Shown here piece by piece: positions 51,192 through 51,432 of a stretch of DNA of 51,432 bases (the first letter of the stretch is position 1; every line of letters starts with the position of its first letter). A program made the translations under genes and the position numbers. Location of the stretch: contig DATLUO010000219.1 of assembly GCA_035533075.1 (NCBI GenBank), positions 1 to 51,432 of the forward strand, read 5' to 3'. The notes below the pieces were generated by a model. The model was given only the letters and a program-made list of their open reading frames with translations. It was not told where the DNA came from and did no database searches. The DNA comes from Pirellulales bacterium (GTDB lineage Bacteria > Planctomycetota > Planctomycetia > Pirellulales > JAICIG01).

Positions 51192-51432
51192 CTATCCGAA
51201 CAATTCCCGGATCGGTTGGCCCGTGGTCAAGGTGCGCGAGATGCCGCTGGCGTCCTGCGGATTGTTGATGGGAATGTCGAGGGCGTGGTAGATGGTCGCC
51301 GCCAGTTCCTCGGGGCGAACCGGGTTACTGGTGGGATACTCGCCGTACTTGTTGGACTTGCCGTACACTCGGCCCCCGGCGATGCCCGCTCCGGCCAGGA
51401 TGGCGGAGAAACACTGCGGCCAGTGCTGGCGG
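51192..51432 (-). CDS. DUF1501 domain protein, C-terminal part (5' end beyond window)
   Basis: The minus-strand frame ending at TAG 51192-51194 reads RQHWPQCFSAILAGAGIAGG, RVYGKSNKYGEYPTSNPVRP, EELAATIYHALDIPINNPQD and LTTGQPIRELFG. This is the C-terminal end of a DUF1501 protein, comparable with RDHWPKVFSVVLAGGGIKRG and the closing segment of the full copy at 28047-29348, but clearly a different paralogue. The rest of the gene and its operon lie outside the window. Confidence 0.92.
   Translation of the reverse strand, partial: RQHWPQCFSAILAGAGIAGGRVYGKSNKYGEYPTSNPVRPEELAATIYHALDIPINNPQDASGISRTLTTGQPIRELFG

Overview
The window is GC-rich bacterial chromosome, almost certainly from a member of the Planctomycetota (Pirellulales-like). 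The evidence is the gene content: a DUF1559 pseudopilin-like protein, DUF1501, DUF1549/DUF1553 and planctomycete-type cytochrome c genes, an ECF sigma factor beside a Ser/Thr kinase, Uma2 proteins, and the intergenic repeat whose translation reads NPKRKRG. I saw no rRNA, tRNA, CRISPR array, transposase or phage gene.

Layout. 1-7 kb: a cut DUF1559 protein, a hypothetical protein, deoC convergent with it, an MmgE/PrpD protein, two secreted TIM-barrel-like proteins and a redoxin. 7-15 kb: an ECF sigma factor, a giant zinc-finger/kinase/leucine-rich-repeat protein built from three tandem ~300-residue modules, and a J-like/DUF1080/WD40 fusion. 14.7-16.4 kb: a two-gene module (Mrr-like PD-(D/E)XK nuclease plus a TOPRIM-like partner) lying between two 152-bp direct repeats made of the end of the WD40 gene. 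16.4-20.1 kb: a degenerate receiver protein, a deoxyhypusine-synthase-like enzyme with a coiled-coil partner, an antitoxin-like small protein and an esterase lipoprotein. 20.3-29.3 kb: a minus-strand planctomycete operon running DUF1501, PPC-domain protein, DUF1549/1553 cytochrome, cytochrome/WD40 protein. 29.7-33 kb: endonuclease IV, a hypothetical protein, a secreted DUF1080-like protein and a SelW-like selenoprotein with an in-frame UGA. 33-38.5 kb: a sigma-54 two-component pair diverging from zwf-glk. 38.6-46.8 kb: a methyltransferase remnant, a rhodanese, a CCA-adding-type enzyme, tsaE, a broken thioredoxin-like gene, a PQQ-propeller protein, a membrane protein and three Uma2 genes. 46.9-51.4 kb: a BlaI/M56 pair with a readable promoter and two operators, then a cut DUF1501 gene.

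Most notable: (1) the selenoprotein gene at 32552-32797, which a standard gene caller would split or lose; (2) the nuclease module between direct repeats; (3) many families of short palindromic or A/T-rich repeats, several of them translated as signal-peptide segments, C-terminal tails or an internal linker of ordinary proteins. Functions are inferred from sequence motifs and recalled families only; no database search was run.
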